Shown here: one piece after another, positions 28,575 through 37,123 of the stretch
Position numbering within the stretch: position 1 is the stretch's first letter
How the letters are laid out: each line of letters opens with the position of its first letter
Assembly (NCBI RefSeq): GCF_000455445.1
Contig: NZ_HG417090.1
Coordinates: 143,795-186,134 of the forward strand
DNA: 42,340 nt
DNA from: Hoylesella timonensis 4401737 = DSM 22865 = JCM 15640
GTDB taxonomy: Bacteria; Bacteroidota; Bacteroidia; Bacteroidales; Bacteroidaceae
Reading direction: 5' to 3'
Made by a program: the position numbers and the translations under genes
Notes under the pieces: generated by a model
The model's input: the letters and a program-made list of their open reading frames with translations, nothing else
Told to the model about the DNA's origin: nothing
Database searches by the model: none

Positions 28575-29462
28575 ATGAAATATCATCAATTCAAAGGATT
28601 GGGCATTGCCGTTGTCACTCCTTTTACACAGAGTGGAGCGGTGGATTATCATGCATTAGAACGATTGGTGAAATATCAATTGGAGAGTGGAGCCGACTTT
28701 CTTTGTATCCTTGCAACGACGGGAGAAACGCCTTGTTTAAGTTGTGACGAAAAGGATGCCATCACATCGTTGGTGAAAGACGTCAATCAAGGTAGAGTTC
28801 CGATACTCAAATATTGTGGAGGAAACAACACCGCCGCTGTGATAGCAGAGATGCAATCAACAGATTGGAGTGGAATTGATGGTATCTTGAGCATTTGTCC
28901 CTATTATAATAAGCCTTCACAAGAGGGCTTGTACCAGCACTTCAAAGCCATTTCCCAAGCCAGTCCGCTGCCTATCGTGATGTATAATGTGCCAGGACGA
29001 ACGGGAGTGAATATGAGTGCGGAAACAACGCTTCGATTGGCGTGGGAATGTGAAAACATTGTTGGAATTAAAGAAGCATCTGGTAGCTTGGAGCATGTGG
29101 ATGAAATGATCAAAGGAAAGCCCGAGAGATTTGATGTTATCAGTGGTGATGATGCCCTTACCTTTTCAATGATAGCCAGTGGTGCGGCTGGTGTAATATC
29201 GGTCATCGGTAACGCTTTGCCAAAAGAGTTCTCTCGGATGATACGACTTGAGTTTCAAGGAGAGTACGAACCAGCTCGCAAGATACACCACATGTTTACC
29301 GAACTCTACAGCCTCTTGTTTGTAGATGGCAACCCAGCTGGTGTGAAAGCCCTGTTGAGTGATATGGGATTGATAGAGAATGTGCTGCGTTTGCCTTTGG
29401 TGCCGACAACCATTAAGACAAAAGAGAAAATGGCTGCCATCTTAAAGGAAATAAGGATATAA
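28575..29462 (+). CDS. dapA: 4-hydroxy-tetrahydrodipicolinate synthase
   Basis: 295 aa from ATG 28575, normal length for this TIM barrel. It condenses pyruvate with aspartate semialdehyde, the first step specific to diaminopimelate and lysine, feeding peptidoglycan. The Schiff-base lysine is K166 (VGIKEASG), Tyr137 is in YNVPGRTGVN, and TTGETPCL is the Thr-Thr-Gly substrate loop. The frame is open back to 28506, but the added residues cross the promoter box and are not family-like. Single gene by context. Confidence 0.95.
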   Translation: MKYHQFKGLGIAVVTPFTQSGAVDYHALERLVKYQLESGADFLCILATTGETPCLSCDEKDAITSLVKDVNQGRVPILKYCGGNNTAAVIAEMQSTDWSGIDGILSICPYYNKPSQEGLYQHFKAISQASPLPIVMYNVPGRTGVNMSAETTLRLAWECENIVGIKEASGSLEHVDEMIKGKPERFDVISGDDALTFSMIASGAAGVISVIGNALPKEFSRMIRLEFQGEYEPARKIHHMFTELYSLLFVDGNPAGVKALLSDMGLIENVLRLPLVPTTIKTKEKMAAILKEIRI

Positions 29463-29475
29463 GGGTAAGTTTATC

Positions 29476-29508
29476 GTTTTTATCTTTTATGGTTGGATAA
29501 AAACTTTT
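29476..29508 (+). terminator. Possible weak terminator after dapA
   Basis: AT-rich 9-bp stem (29476-29484 with 29496-29504), 11-nt loop, followed by four T. Location 14 bp after the dapA stop fits, but the stem is weak. Confidence 0.4.
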
Positions 29509-29581
29509 CCTACTCCGTGGTGTGAATAGTCATGCTCAACCTCTCTATTTGTCGTTTTCACTTACAACGACTGTTGAACTT

Positions 29582-29631
29582 CAAAATAAAACCGCTGATG
29601 TTTACCAACTATTTGTGTAAACATCAGCGGT
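29582..29631 (-). terminator. Terminator of the htrA/degP gene
   Basis: Perfect 15-bp stem (29591-29605 with 29617-29631), 11-nt loop. On the minus strand it is followed by a T-rich tract (29590 down to 29582). It lies about 50 bp beyond the protease stop. It could also stop plus-strand transcripts from dapA, though the plus side lacks a T run. Confidence 0.85.
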
Positions 29632-29681
29632 ACTGTTTAATTTAATCTATCGTATAATTCGCTGATCTCGATTTGGTGAAA

Positions 29682-31133
29682 CTACTCGTTCACCATGACA
29701 GCGAAGTAATCTCTCTTTCCTGAAGGCCAAATACCTTTGATGTAAAGTACGGGGTCCTTACTGGTGGAGGCTTTCTTTACTGCAAGCTGCAAGTCGCTTA
29801 ACGATTTCATTGGTGTGTCGTTCACATCTTGGATAATGAATCCCTTTGCGATACCAACCTCTTTCAGTGGTCCGTTGCTCACCTTCATCACCTCTAATCC
29901 GTAGCTAATGCGCAGTTGCTCTTTCTGACTCTGTGTAATTTCACGGTAATTTCCGCCTAACACATCCAAGTCAGCAACTTTCACAATGTTGGTGTTTCCT
30001 TGTGCATTCTTTAAGGTAACAGTCTTATTTACCTTATTCTTACGATGTAAGAAAGTAATCGACATCTTGTCGCCCGGACGCTTGCTGTTAATCATTTCTT
30101 GCAGTTCTGCCATTTTTGTTACTCTCTTTCCATCGATATGCGTAATGACATCGCCCTCTTTCAAGCCTGCGGCAGCACCAGCACCATCTTCTTCTACCTT
30201 TGCAACATACACACCAGAGTTAGTTCCTAAGTCCACATCCTTGCCTTTGTCCTTTTCTACGTTGATGTAGTTGAGCACATCTTGTCCTTGAATGCCTAAC
30301 ATGGCACGCTGTACATTGCCATATTTCTTCAAATCTTCTACCACCTTACTCATAATACTGGTAGGGATAGCAAAGCCATAACCAGCATACGAACCTGTTT
30401 GCGAGTAAAGCATGGCATTGATGCCTACCAGTTCGCCTTGTGCATTCACGAGCGCACCTCCTGAGTTTCCTTGGTTAATAGCAGCGTCGGTCTGGATGAA
30501 GCTCTCTACACCGTTGGCATAGAGCGAACGTGCTTTGGCACTCACAATACCAGCTGTCACCGTGTTGTTCAATCCAAAGGGGTTGCCAATAGCGATGACC
30601 CATTCGCCCACCTTTAGGTTGTCCGAGTTCCCGATGGCGAGAGTTGGCAGGTTCTTACCTTCTATTTTGATGAGTGCTAAGTCTGTCATTTTGTCTGTTC
30701 CTATGATGCGAGCCGAAAATTCTCGGTTGTCACTCAAGGTCACTGTCAACTCATCTGCTCCTTCAACAACGTGATTGTTGGTAACGATGTACCCATCGCT
30801 CGAGATAATAACGCCAGAGCCTGTAGCTCTCTTCGGTGGAGTCTGCATTTGTCGTTTTTGAGAACCACCCTCACCAAAGATGTCTCCAAAGGGGAATCCA
30901 AAGAAGTCGGAGAACGGATTGCGTTGTTGCACTTCAACGGTCTTCCCATTCTGCACATATTTAATATGCACAACAGCAGGCAGTGCCTTTTCTGAAGCGT
31001 AAGTTAAATCAACGGGTTGTCCTGCAATAGGAGCCTGATCGCCAGCCGCATTTACCTTGATAAACGAGCCAGCCGAAAAAGCTAATGCGATAACACACAT
31101 GGCTGTGAGCAAATAACTTGAATACTTTTTCAT
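29682..31133 (-). CDS. Periplasmic serine protease of the Do/DegP (HtrA) family
   Basis: 483 aa. A signal-anchor-like N-terminus (residues 1-30) leads to the periplasm. The trypsin-like domain has the catalytic triad H121 (TNNHVV), D151 (MTDLALI) and S224 (GNSGGA). Two PDZ domains follow (about 290-390 and 400-480), the first with GAAAGLKEGDVITHIDG. A Gln/Phe/Gly-rich LA-loop-like insert sits before the triad His. The family degrades or refolds damaged envelope proteins under stress. ATG 31133; the leader from the predicted promoter (31224-31231) is about 80 nt. Confidence 0.95.
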   Translation of the reverse strand: MKKYSSYLLTAMCVIALAFSAGSFIKVNAAGDQAPIAGQPVDLTYASEKALPAVVHIKYVQNGKTVEVQQRNPFSDFFGFPFGDIFGEGGSQKRQMQTPPKRATGSGVIISSDGYIVTNNHVVEGADELTVTLSDNREFSARIIGTDKMTDLALIKIEGKNLPTLAIGNSDNLKVGEWVIAIGNPFGLNNTVTAGIVSAKARSLYANGVESFIQTDAAINQGNSGGALVNAQGELVGINAMLYSQTGSYAGYGFAIPTSIMSKVVEDLKKYGNVQRAMLGIQGQDVLNYINVEKDKGKDVDLGTNSGVYVAKVEEDGAGAAAGLKEGDVITHIDGKRVTKMAELQEMINSKRPGDKMSITFLHRKNKVNKTVTLKNAQGNTNIVKVADLDVLGGNYREITQSQKEQLRISYGLEVMKVSNGPLKEVGIAKGFIIQDVNDTPMKSLSDLQLAVKKASTSKDPVLYIKGIWPSGKRDYFAVMVNE

Positions 31134-31223
31134 GTAATTTATAATTAAAAAATGTTTTGTAATATTTCGTTAGAAAATGTAAGCACAATGGCTACCATTC
31201 TCTTCGTTTTGTTTCTTTGCATG

Positions 31224-31231
31224 CAAATTTA
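31224..31231 (-). promoter_or_regulatory. -7 box of the htrA/degP gene
   Basis: Minus strand TAAATTTG. A TTG lies 22 bp further upstream (31254-31256 on the plus strand as CAA), slightly beyond the usual 19-21 bp. Confidence 0.5.
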
Positions 31232-31405
31232 ATGTCTAATGCGATGAATATGCCAAAATGTCTTATATCTTTATCCCAATTTAACATTTGCGTTTCGCTC
31301 CTTAACGGCTCTTAAGTACTGCATTGCTCTTTTTTACAGAATTTACTGGTTGCAGCGGTTCTATGGAATTGTATGGATTTGTTTTATGGTTCGCAATTTT
31401 TTTGT

Positions 31406-31413
31406 TATCTTTG
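31406..31413 (+). promoter_or_regulatory. -7 box of rnpB
   Basis: TATCTTTG, placed so that transcription would begin about 5-10 bp before the P1 stem of RNase P RNA. The nearest TTG is 24 bp upstream (31379-31381). Confidence 0.6.
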
Positions 31414-31425
31414 CTCCCATAAAAA

Positions 31426-31830
31426 CAAGTGCTCTGGCTCTGCCGCTGGTATCGACTGATACGAGAGGAAAGTCCGGGCAACACAGGACACTCCACTTCT
31501 GAAAGTAGAAGCTATTGGTGACAGTAGGTGTCGGTAGAAGAAAATAACCGCTCACTGGTAACAGGGAGTAAGGGTGAGAAGGTGGTGTAAGAGACCACCA
31601 GCTAACGGGCGATCGTTAGGCTGTGCCATCTGGAGGTTGCAAATTCGCGTAAACCATTGACGGAGAGTTGTCCGCTCGAACACTCGGTAGACTGGGAGCG
31701 TCATGCTACAGTAGACCGCTTGTGGCAATGGAGGGTAGAATGCTGGAGTTGGAGGGTGACCTTCAATGTAGATAAATGGTGGAGCACCAGTGCGAACTTG
31801 GTGACAGAACCCGGCTTATAGGAGCACTTG
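31426..31830 (+). ncRNA. rnpB: RNase P RNA (type A)
   Basis: The catalytic RNA that trims tRNA 5' leaders. The conserved 5' core GAGGAAAGTCCGGGC is at about 31463-31478, and the 3' core ACAGAACCCGGCTTA at about 31804-31818. The two ends pair as the P1 helix: 31426-31434 with 31822-31830, nine perfect pairs. A run of eight T (31832-31839) directly after P1 serves as the terminator. The internal region contains several G-rich hairpins and GGTAACAGGGAGTAAGGGTGAG-like segments expected for the P12/P13 area. About 405 nt, a usual size. Confidence 0.95.
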
Positions 31831-31840
31831 ATTTTTTTTG

Positions 31841-32019
31841 TTCATTTGGATACCACAGCGTGCGGACGTAGTTTGAGCGGTCGGGTGGATGTTGTCCTCC
31901 TATCAGTATCGGCGAGAGACGCCCCTGTTGGAAATGCTCATGCGGCAAACACGGTATATAACGTGGCGAAAGGCGGCTTATCAAGCCCCTGCCCACCTCA
32001 CTAATAAACTCACACTTCA
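31841..32019 (+). other. GC-rich stretch of unknown nature between rnpB and yihY
   Basis: Visibly richer in G and C than the other intergenic DNA here. It has three local hairpins: GGCG-AGAGA-CGCC (31911-31923), CACG-N8-CGTG (31950-31965) and GGCTT-ATC-AAGCC (31975-31987). Two plus-strand frames and one minus-strand frame are open across it. One would give a 44-residue peptide from ATG 31889 whose TGA overlaps the yihY ATG (ATGA at 32020-32023). It could be a small RNA, a long structured leader of yihY or a small gene; I recognise no family. Confidence 0.4.
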
Positions 32020-33375
32020 ATGAATCAATCCTTACAAAAATTGAAGAACTTTCTAACCATTGATATGTGGCGACTGAAGTCAGACGACGTTTCTAAACCG
32101 AAATATCTGCTGGTGAGTATTCTCAAAAAACTGTATTTAGCCATTACCTTCTTCTTTACCAAGGGAACGAGCGATTATGCAGCGGCTCTGACCTATTCCA
32201 CCTTGTTGGCAATCGTTCCTATCTGCGCTGTTGTGTTTGCCATCGCCAGAGGATTTGGGTTCTCCAAGTACATCGAAGAGTGGTTTAGACAAGCGTTGTC
32301 GGGACAAGAACAGGCGGCTGACATCATTATCCGCTTTGTCAATTCTTACTTGATACATACCCATAGCGGTGTGATACTCGGTGTGGGATTGTTATTCATG
32401 CTGTGGACTGTACTCAGGCTTACGCGAACGATAGAGCAAACTTTCAACAGCATTTGGCAGGTAAAACAGGAGCGTGGACTCTTTCGTACAGTGACCGATT
32501 ACTTGGCAATGGTCTTCATGATGCCCATCATGATTGTGCTCATTTCGGGTATTTCTATTTTCATGACCACCTTTGTAGACAGGGCGTCCAGTTATATGCT
32601 GCTTGCTCCTATTTTGCAGATAGCAATCAACCTGATGCCGTTTGTGATTATCTCCTGCGTATTTGTCGGCTTATACATCTTTATGCCGAATACTAAAGTG
32701 AAGTTTTCTGCGGCTTTGGCACCTGGCATCTTGGCAGGTGTTGCGATGCAGTTCCTGCAATTGTTCTATATCCACGGGCAAATGTTGCTGTCCAGTTATA
32801 ATGCTATTTACGGTACTTTTGCTGCCTTACCGCTTTTTATGTTGTGGATGCAAATATCATGGACGATATGTTTGTTTGGCGCACAATTGTGCTATACCAA
32901 TCAAAATTTAGAGGATTTAGCCTTCATGACCAACCCTGCCGAACTGAGTCATCGTTACCGTCTCTTGCTGAGTGGGGTGCTTTTGGGTAAGATTTGTAAA
33001 CGATTCATTGAAGGAAAGAAACCCTATACAGCCCTCGAATTGAAGTTAGAAACCAACATTCCTATTCGCATTACTAACGATTTGTTGTACGATATGACCG
33101 TAGTTCACCTTATCAATTCAAGCTATGATGGCGACAGTGCGGAGGGAGAGTTGATTTATCAACCTGCCGAAGTGTTGGATCATCTGACGGTGGGGACTTT
33201 AGTCGACCGCTTAGAGGCGTTGGGGGCTTGGCATCTTGACTTGGATTTGCACGACCATTTGGAAACTCCTCAATGGAAAGGTGTGTTCGATCTTCGAAAG
33301 AAATACTTAGATGAATTACGAAATATTCCCGTTAGGGATTTAATTCCAGAGGACGATGAGGTTGCCCTGCAATAA
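32020..33375 (+). CDS. YihY/BrkB family inner-membrane protein
   Basis: 451 aa. Residues about 30-300 hold six transmembrane helices with the family signature segments: ALTYSTLLAIVPICAVVFAI, WTVLRLTRTIEQTFNSIW, VDRASSYMLL and ILAGVAMQFLQLFYIHGQ, with SSYNAIYGTFAALPLFMLWMQISW. The remaining C-terminal 150 residues form a soluble helix-rich domain (FIEGKKPYTALELKLE and onward), as in longer Bacteroidota members. Older annotation as ribonuclease BN is a misassignment; the function is unproven and a transport role has been suggested. It follows rnpB on the same strand. Confidence 0.9.
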   Translation: MNQSLQKLKNFLTIDMWRLKSDDVSKPKYLLVSILKKLYLAITFFFTKGTSDYAAALTYSTLLAIVPICAVVFAIARGFGFSKYIEEWFRQALSGQEQAADIIIRFVNSYLIHTHSGVILGVGLLFMLWTVLRLTRTIEQTFNSIWQVKQERGLFRTVTDYLAMVFMMPIMIVLISGISIFMTTFVDRASSYMLLAPILQIAINLMPFVIISCVFVGLYIFMPNTKVKFSAALAPGILAGVAMQFLQLFYIHGQMLLSSYNAIYGTFAALPLFMLWMQISWTICLFGAQLCYTNQNLEDLAFMTNPAELSHRYRLLLSGVLLGKICKRFIEGKKPYTALELKLETNIPIRITNDLLYDMTVVHLINSSYDGDSAEGELIYQPAEVLDHLTVGTLVDRLEALGAWHLDLDLHDHLETPQWKGVFDLRKKYLDELRNIPVRDLIPEDDEVALQ

Positions 33376-33465
33376 GGCACCATTGAACCTTGCTTGTCCA
33401 AGAAATGAAAGCAAAGCAATCGGAATAAGCAATAAGATAGATAACGATAACAACAATAAAAGAAA

Positions 33466-33879
33466 ATGGAAACTAAATTACCAGATTTTATCAAATACAC
33501 GGACAAATTCTCAAAGACAGGATTTATCGATAAGATAGCAAGCATTGCTAAGCGAGCTGGAGCTAAGTTGGTGTATGCCGCTCTTGTGTTGTATTATACC
33601 CTTGAGAGTGATCAGGTGTCTGTCAAAGACAAAGCAATGATTATCGGTGCATTAGGCTATCTGATTAGTCCCCTCGATGTGGTGCCAGATGCCATTCCAA
33701 TTGCTGGACTCAGTGACGACTTGGCAGTCTTGATTTATGTCTTGAAACGAGTATGGGTTGATGTCTCGGATGATGTCAAGAAGAAAGCCCAATCGAAGAT
33801 GGCACAATGGTTTGATCAAGATGAAATGATTTCGACCGATCAGCTCTTTTCGGAGCGTCCAGAGGATAATCCGGTCTAA
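33466..33879 (+). CDS. DUF1232 (YkvA-like) small membrane protein
   Basis: 137 aa. The DUF1232 core contains KAMIIGALGYLISPLDVVPDAIPIAGLSDDLAVLIYVLKRV, one or two hydrophobic helices with the conserved SPxDxxPD motif. The C-terminus is acidic and polar. No biochemical role is established for the family. It lies 90 bp after yihY on the same strand and could share its transcript. Confidence 0.88.
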   Translation: METKLPDFIKYTDKFSKTGFIDKIASIAKRAGAKLVYAALVLYYTLESDQVSVKDKAMIIGALGYLISPLDVVPDAIPIAGLSDDLAVLIYVLKRVWVDVSDDVKKKAQSKMAQWFDQDEMISTDQLFSERPEDNPV

Positions 33880-33969
33880 CAAGCGACAGGACTTCGAAGG
33901 GTAGGGGCATGGATGATGCTTCTTAGGCGGTAGGAGTTTTTGGGCTACTCATCGTCAAGCGCAATCTTA

Positions 33970-34505
33970 CCCATAAACATTTTGCACCTGACGCTTTCAT
34001 CGTAGGCTGATATTTTTGCAGCGAAAGCACACCCAACAAGCAGTGTAAGCACTATGGGTGAAACGCTGCAGGTGAGCGTCATCAATGCTGAATTTTCTTT
34101 ACAAAGAGCCTCTCATAACTCGCATTCCAGCAACCAACGTCACAGTGGGTCGCAAATACGCGAGTTTTGAGCGATGTTCGTAACCGTTTGTTATTGAAAG
34201 CGTTACGGCTCAAGCACTTCTTTATCTTCCCTTTTTCCACCTTTCTTTCCAGCTATCCCATTGAGATAAGCCTGCTATTTGCATGCTTTAAGCCGGTTAT
34301 GTCATGTCTTTAACGCCCTTAAATGGTGTTTCCAAGCTCGTTAAGTCAATGTTCCAACCCGAACAGACGTTTTTTTTGTTCAAATCGGCATAATTTTGTT
34401 GAGCGTTTGCCTATTAAAATTTTCTATTTCACAGATTTTCATTGACCGTTTTTTGGTAAAACAACAGGACAAAAACGTCTCATGTTCTCACCAAAAAACA
34501 TAACG
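33970..34505 (-). repeat. Dispersed repeat Y (inverted partner of X at 9190-9735)
   Basis: Diverged reverse-complement copy of repeat X over its whole length; the 34-bp identical block is at 34259-34292. It fills most of the 764-bp gap between the DUF1232 gene and the desulfoferrodoxin promoter. The peptide frame of X is recognisable here, but it starts at GTG rather than ATG and ends early at a TGA where X has a Trp codon. Between 33880 and 33969 nothing was recognised. Confidence 0.85.
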
Positions 34506-34584
34506 ATTAGAATGAGATAGCGGTGGAAACATGAATGCTGAGACAATCATTCGTCTAAAATTTAGATTTTTTACAAGTTTAAGA

Positions 34585-34615
34585 TTGCGTTTTTGTTGTA
34601 AAATGATTATCTTTG
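34585..34615 (+). promoter_or_regulatory. Promoter of the desulfoferrodoxin gene
   Basis: TTG (34585-34587), 20-bp spacer, TATCTTTG (34608-34615). Exact consensus match, 28 bp before ATG 34644. Confidence 0.75.
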
Positions 34616-34643
34616 CGTTAACAACATTATAGAATACGATATT

Positions 34644-35024
34644 ATGACAAAAACAAAACAAATTTACAGATGTTCCGTTTGTGGAAACATCGTTGAGGTA
34701 GTGAATGCAAGTACAGGAACATTAAGCTGCTGTGGTAAGCCCATGGAGTTGTTGACAGAAAATACAACTGACGCTGCTACTGAAAAGCATGTTCCTGTGA
34801 TTGAAAAGACTGACTGTGGTTACCGTGTAACTGTAGGTGAAGTGGAACATCCCATGGCAGAGGAACATTACATTCAGTGGATTGATTTGATTACCGAGAA
34901 TGGTGTGTTAAGAAAGTTCTTGAAACCGGGCGAAAAACCAGTAGCAGAATTTAAGACCTGTGCTAAGAATGTAACAGCTCGTGAGTATTGCAACTTGCAC
35001 GGACTGTGGAAAGCTACCAAGTAA
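34644..35024 (+). CDS. Desulfoferrodoxin (2Fe superoxide reductase)
   Basis: 126 aa, the normal length. The N-terminal desulforedoxin domain binds iron through C10, C13, C29 and C30 (CxxC and CC). The catalytic domain has the full superoxide reductase set: H49 (EKHVP), H69 (HPM), H75 (EEHYIQWI), C116 and H119 (CNLHGLW). It reduces superoxide to hydrogen peroxide without making oxygen, an oxygen defence of anaerobes, in the cytoplasm. Single gene with a consensus promoter and a strong terminator. Two Fur-family regulators in this window are possible but unproven controllers. Confidence 0.97.
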   Translation: MTKTKQIYRCSVCGNIVEVVNASTGTLSCCGKPMELLTENTTDAATEKHVPVIEKTDCGYRVTVGEVEHPMAEEHYIQWIDLITENGVLRKFLKPGEKPVAEFKTCAKNVTAREYCNLHGLWKATK

Positions 35025-35083
35025 ACAGGTGGTAGAATCATCCTTGAATATTCGTTGAACGAATCTTCGAATAGCGACCCAAT

Positions 35084-35118
35084 AAAAAAGTCTTCACCAT
35101 GTGCGTGAAGACTTTTTT
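35084..35118. terminator. Bidirectional terminator
   Basis: Perfect 14-bp stem (35084-35097 with 35105-35118) that has six A on one side and six T on the other, so it works on both strands. It lies between the convergent desulfoferrodoxin and acyl-CoA synthetase genes. Confidence 0.92.
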
Positions 35119-35180
35119 AATGATTGTTTTTTGAAGGGAATGCGAGTGTCGAGGAAGTCTTGCTTTTGCGCTCCACTCCC

Positions 35181-36893
35181 TTATATTTTCGATTGATACA
35201 GATAACGCTTAATACTCCTTTTAGGCGTCTTTTCAAACTCTGTTTCGTGAATTTTAATGGCAGAAAGCTTACTGTACGCGGGTATCAACTTATTGAGCTC
35301 TTGCCTATTTTGCTCCATGATTTTTTCCAAATCTTCATGGTCAAGTCCAAGTGTTTTCGCTTCATCAAAGTCTGGATAGACGAGTCCAACAAGTTTGTCA
35401 CCATCCTGAAGTACCACACTCTCGCTCACCAATGGCAGAGAGTTAAGCTTATCTTCTATTTCTTCGGGGTAAATATTCTGTCCACTGGCACCGAGAAGCA
35501 TGTTTTTGGAGCGACCTTTGATAAAGATATTCCCTTCACTATCCATCGTTCCCAAATCGCCTGTATGGTACCAGCCGTCTTGATCAATGGCTTGTTTTGT
35601 CGCCTCTTCATCCTTATAATAGCCCAACATCACATTTGGTCCTTTGGCTAATATTTCTCCTGCAACGTTTTCAGGGTCGGAACTGTCAATTTTCACCTCC
35701 ATGAGATAGGCAGGTTTTCCACAACTTCCTGGCTCGAAAGTCTTCCAATCCGAATAAGAAATGATGGGTGCACATTCTGTTGCGCCGTATCCTACTGTAT
35801 AAGGAAAACCGATGCGATGCAAGAATTTCTCCACATCTTGATTGAGCGCAGCCCCTCCGATAATAATCTGATATAGATTACCGCCAAAGGCTTGATAAAC
35901 TTCTTGGCATATCTTCTCTTCTACCTTTTTATTGATAACAGGCATATTGAGCAGTAGTTTCAGCATATTGTTGCTCTCAATCTTTGGATAGACGCGCTTT
36001 CTGATAATCTTCTCTATCACTAATGGCACTGCAATGATGAGTGACGGCTTGATGTCTGCAAATGCCTTGGCAATGATGGCTGGACTCGGTAAGCGAGTTA
36101 AGTAGAAAATATGGCAGCCTGACAAAAACTCGTATAGGAACTCAAACGCCATTCCGTACATGTGAGCCATAGGGAGAATGCTCATCACATGATCTTCTGC
36201 GTGTATCTTGTCTTTCAAGTTATGGAAAGCAAAGGCAATGTTTCCCCACAGTGCACGATAGGGGAGCATGACTCCTTTTGAGTAGCCAGTTGTGCCACTG
36301 GTATAGTTGATAAGCGCCAGCTCATCAGGATCTTTTTCAATATAGTATTTTACATGTTCTTGACGGAAATACTTTGGATATTTTTTTCCAAACATCTCGT
36401 TGAGATGTTCACGTGCATAAGTTAATTTCTCTGTTCTGGACACCACCAATGAGTAGTCTGGAAGATAGATGATACCCTCTAAGTCGGGCATCTGAGTTGC
36501 ATCGATGACCGTGGCTACCACATCGCCAACAAACAACAGTTTGGCTTCGCTATGATTCACAATGTTGTGAATTTGTTCTGCTGTAAACTCGTGCAGAATA
36601 GGAACAGCCACTGCTCCGTACGTCAAAGTTGCTAAGAATGCGCATGCCCATGCAGAACTATTACGACCGCATAGCGCAATTTTATCTCCCTTTTCCACAC
36701 CACTATTTTCAAACAGGATGTGTAGCTTTTCTATCTTTCGCGCTACATCGTGATACTGCAATGTAGCACCTTGATAATCTGTCAGCGCATCAAGCGTCCA
36801 ATGGTCTTTGATACTCTTTTCAATGAGCGCGTTAAAACTCGATATTTCTATCCCGTTTGCTGTATGCTTTTGGCTCTTTGTTAGTTCGTTCAT
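35181..36893 (-). CDS. AMP-forming long-chain acyl-CoA synthetase
   Basis: 570 aa from ATG 36893. Adenylate-forming (ANL) enzyme: P-loop-like INYTSGTTGYSKGVM, then GGAALNQDVEKFLHRIG, the adenine site GYGATECAPIIS and the hinge GWYHTGDLG...IKGRSKNML. The C-terminal lysine lies in the EKTPKRSIKRYLY region. It activates fatty acids to acyl-CoA, or acyl-phospholipid precursors, at the membrane; chain length is not readable. The frame is open to 36959, but that start lies at the -7 box (36957-36964) and is excluded. It is convergent with the desulfoferrodoxin gene. Confidence 0.92.
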   Translation of the reverse strand: MNELTKSQKHTANGIEISSFNALIEKSIKDHWTLDALTDYQGATLQYHDVARKIEKLHILFENSGVEKGDKIALCGRNSSAWACAFLATLTYGAVAVPILHEFTAEQIHNIVNHSEAKLLFVGDVVATVIDATQMPDLEGIIYLPDYSLVVSRTEKLTYAREHLNEMFGKKYPKYFRQEHVKYYIEKDPDELALINYTSGTTGYSKGVMLPYRALWGNIAFAFHNLKDKIHAEDHVMSILPMAHMYGMAFEFLYEFLSGCHIFYLTRLPSPAIIAKAFADIKPSLIIAVPLVIEKIIRKRVYPKIESNNMLKLLLNMPVINKKVEEKICQEVYQAFGGNLYQIIIGGAALNQDVEKFLHRIGFPYTVGYGATECAPIISYSDWKTFEPGSCGKPAYLMEVKIDSSDPENVAGEILAKGPNVMLGYYKDEEATKQAIDQDGWYHTGDLGTMDSEGNIFIKGRSKNMLLGASGQNIYPEEIEDKLNSLPLVSESVVLQDGDKLVGLVYPDFDEAKTLGLDHEDLEKIMEQNRQELNKLIPAYSKLSAIKIHETEFEKTPKRSIKRYLYQSKI

Positions 36894-36956
36894 GTTCGTA
36901 ATATTATAATGTGAAGTAACACAGTCCGGTTCTTGCACATTTGTTCTATTTGTGTG

Positions 36957-36987
36957 CAAAGTTAAGATGTTCTTTGCACATTAGCAA
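36957..36987 (-). promoter_or_regulatory. Promoter of the acyl-CoA synthetase gene
   Basis: Minus strand TTG (36985-36987), 20-bp spacer, TAACTTTG (36957-36964). Exact consensus match; leader of about 55 nt. Confidence 0.75.
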
Positions 36988-37123
36988 ATATAATGTGCAT
37001 ATTTTGCAGCTAAATGGTGATTTTATGAACGAACGAGTGCCTTCATCACTATTTTTTGGCTTTCAAAAGAGTGATGTACTGTGTTTTATGCGCTGTACAT
37101 GAAGTTGATAAAATACGGTTCCT

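Noticed and set aside
31841..32019. tmRNA, SRP RNA or a second part of RNase P RNA
   Set aside because: No tRNA-like ends or tag frame, no SRP GGAAGGAAGCAG-type loop, and the RNase P P1 helix already closes at 31830 followed by a T run.
31763..32020. 85-codon minus-strand frame over rnpB end and the following GC-rich stretch
   Set aside because: It runs antisense through the conserved 3' core of RNase P RNA and resembles no family; open frames in GC-rich DNA arise by chance.
35124..35651. 175-codon frame on the plus strand
   Set aside because: It is antisense to the conserved C-terminal part of the acyl-CoA synthetase gene and crosses its hinge motif; no independent protein features.
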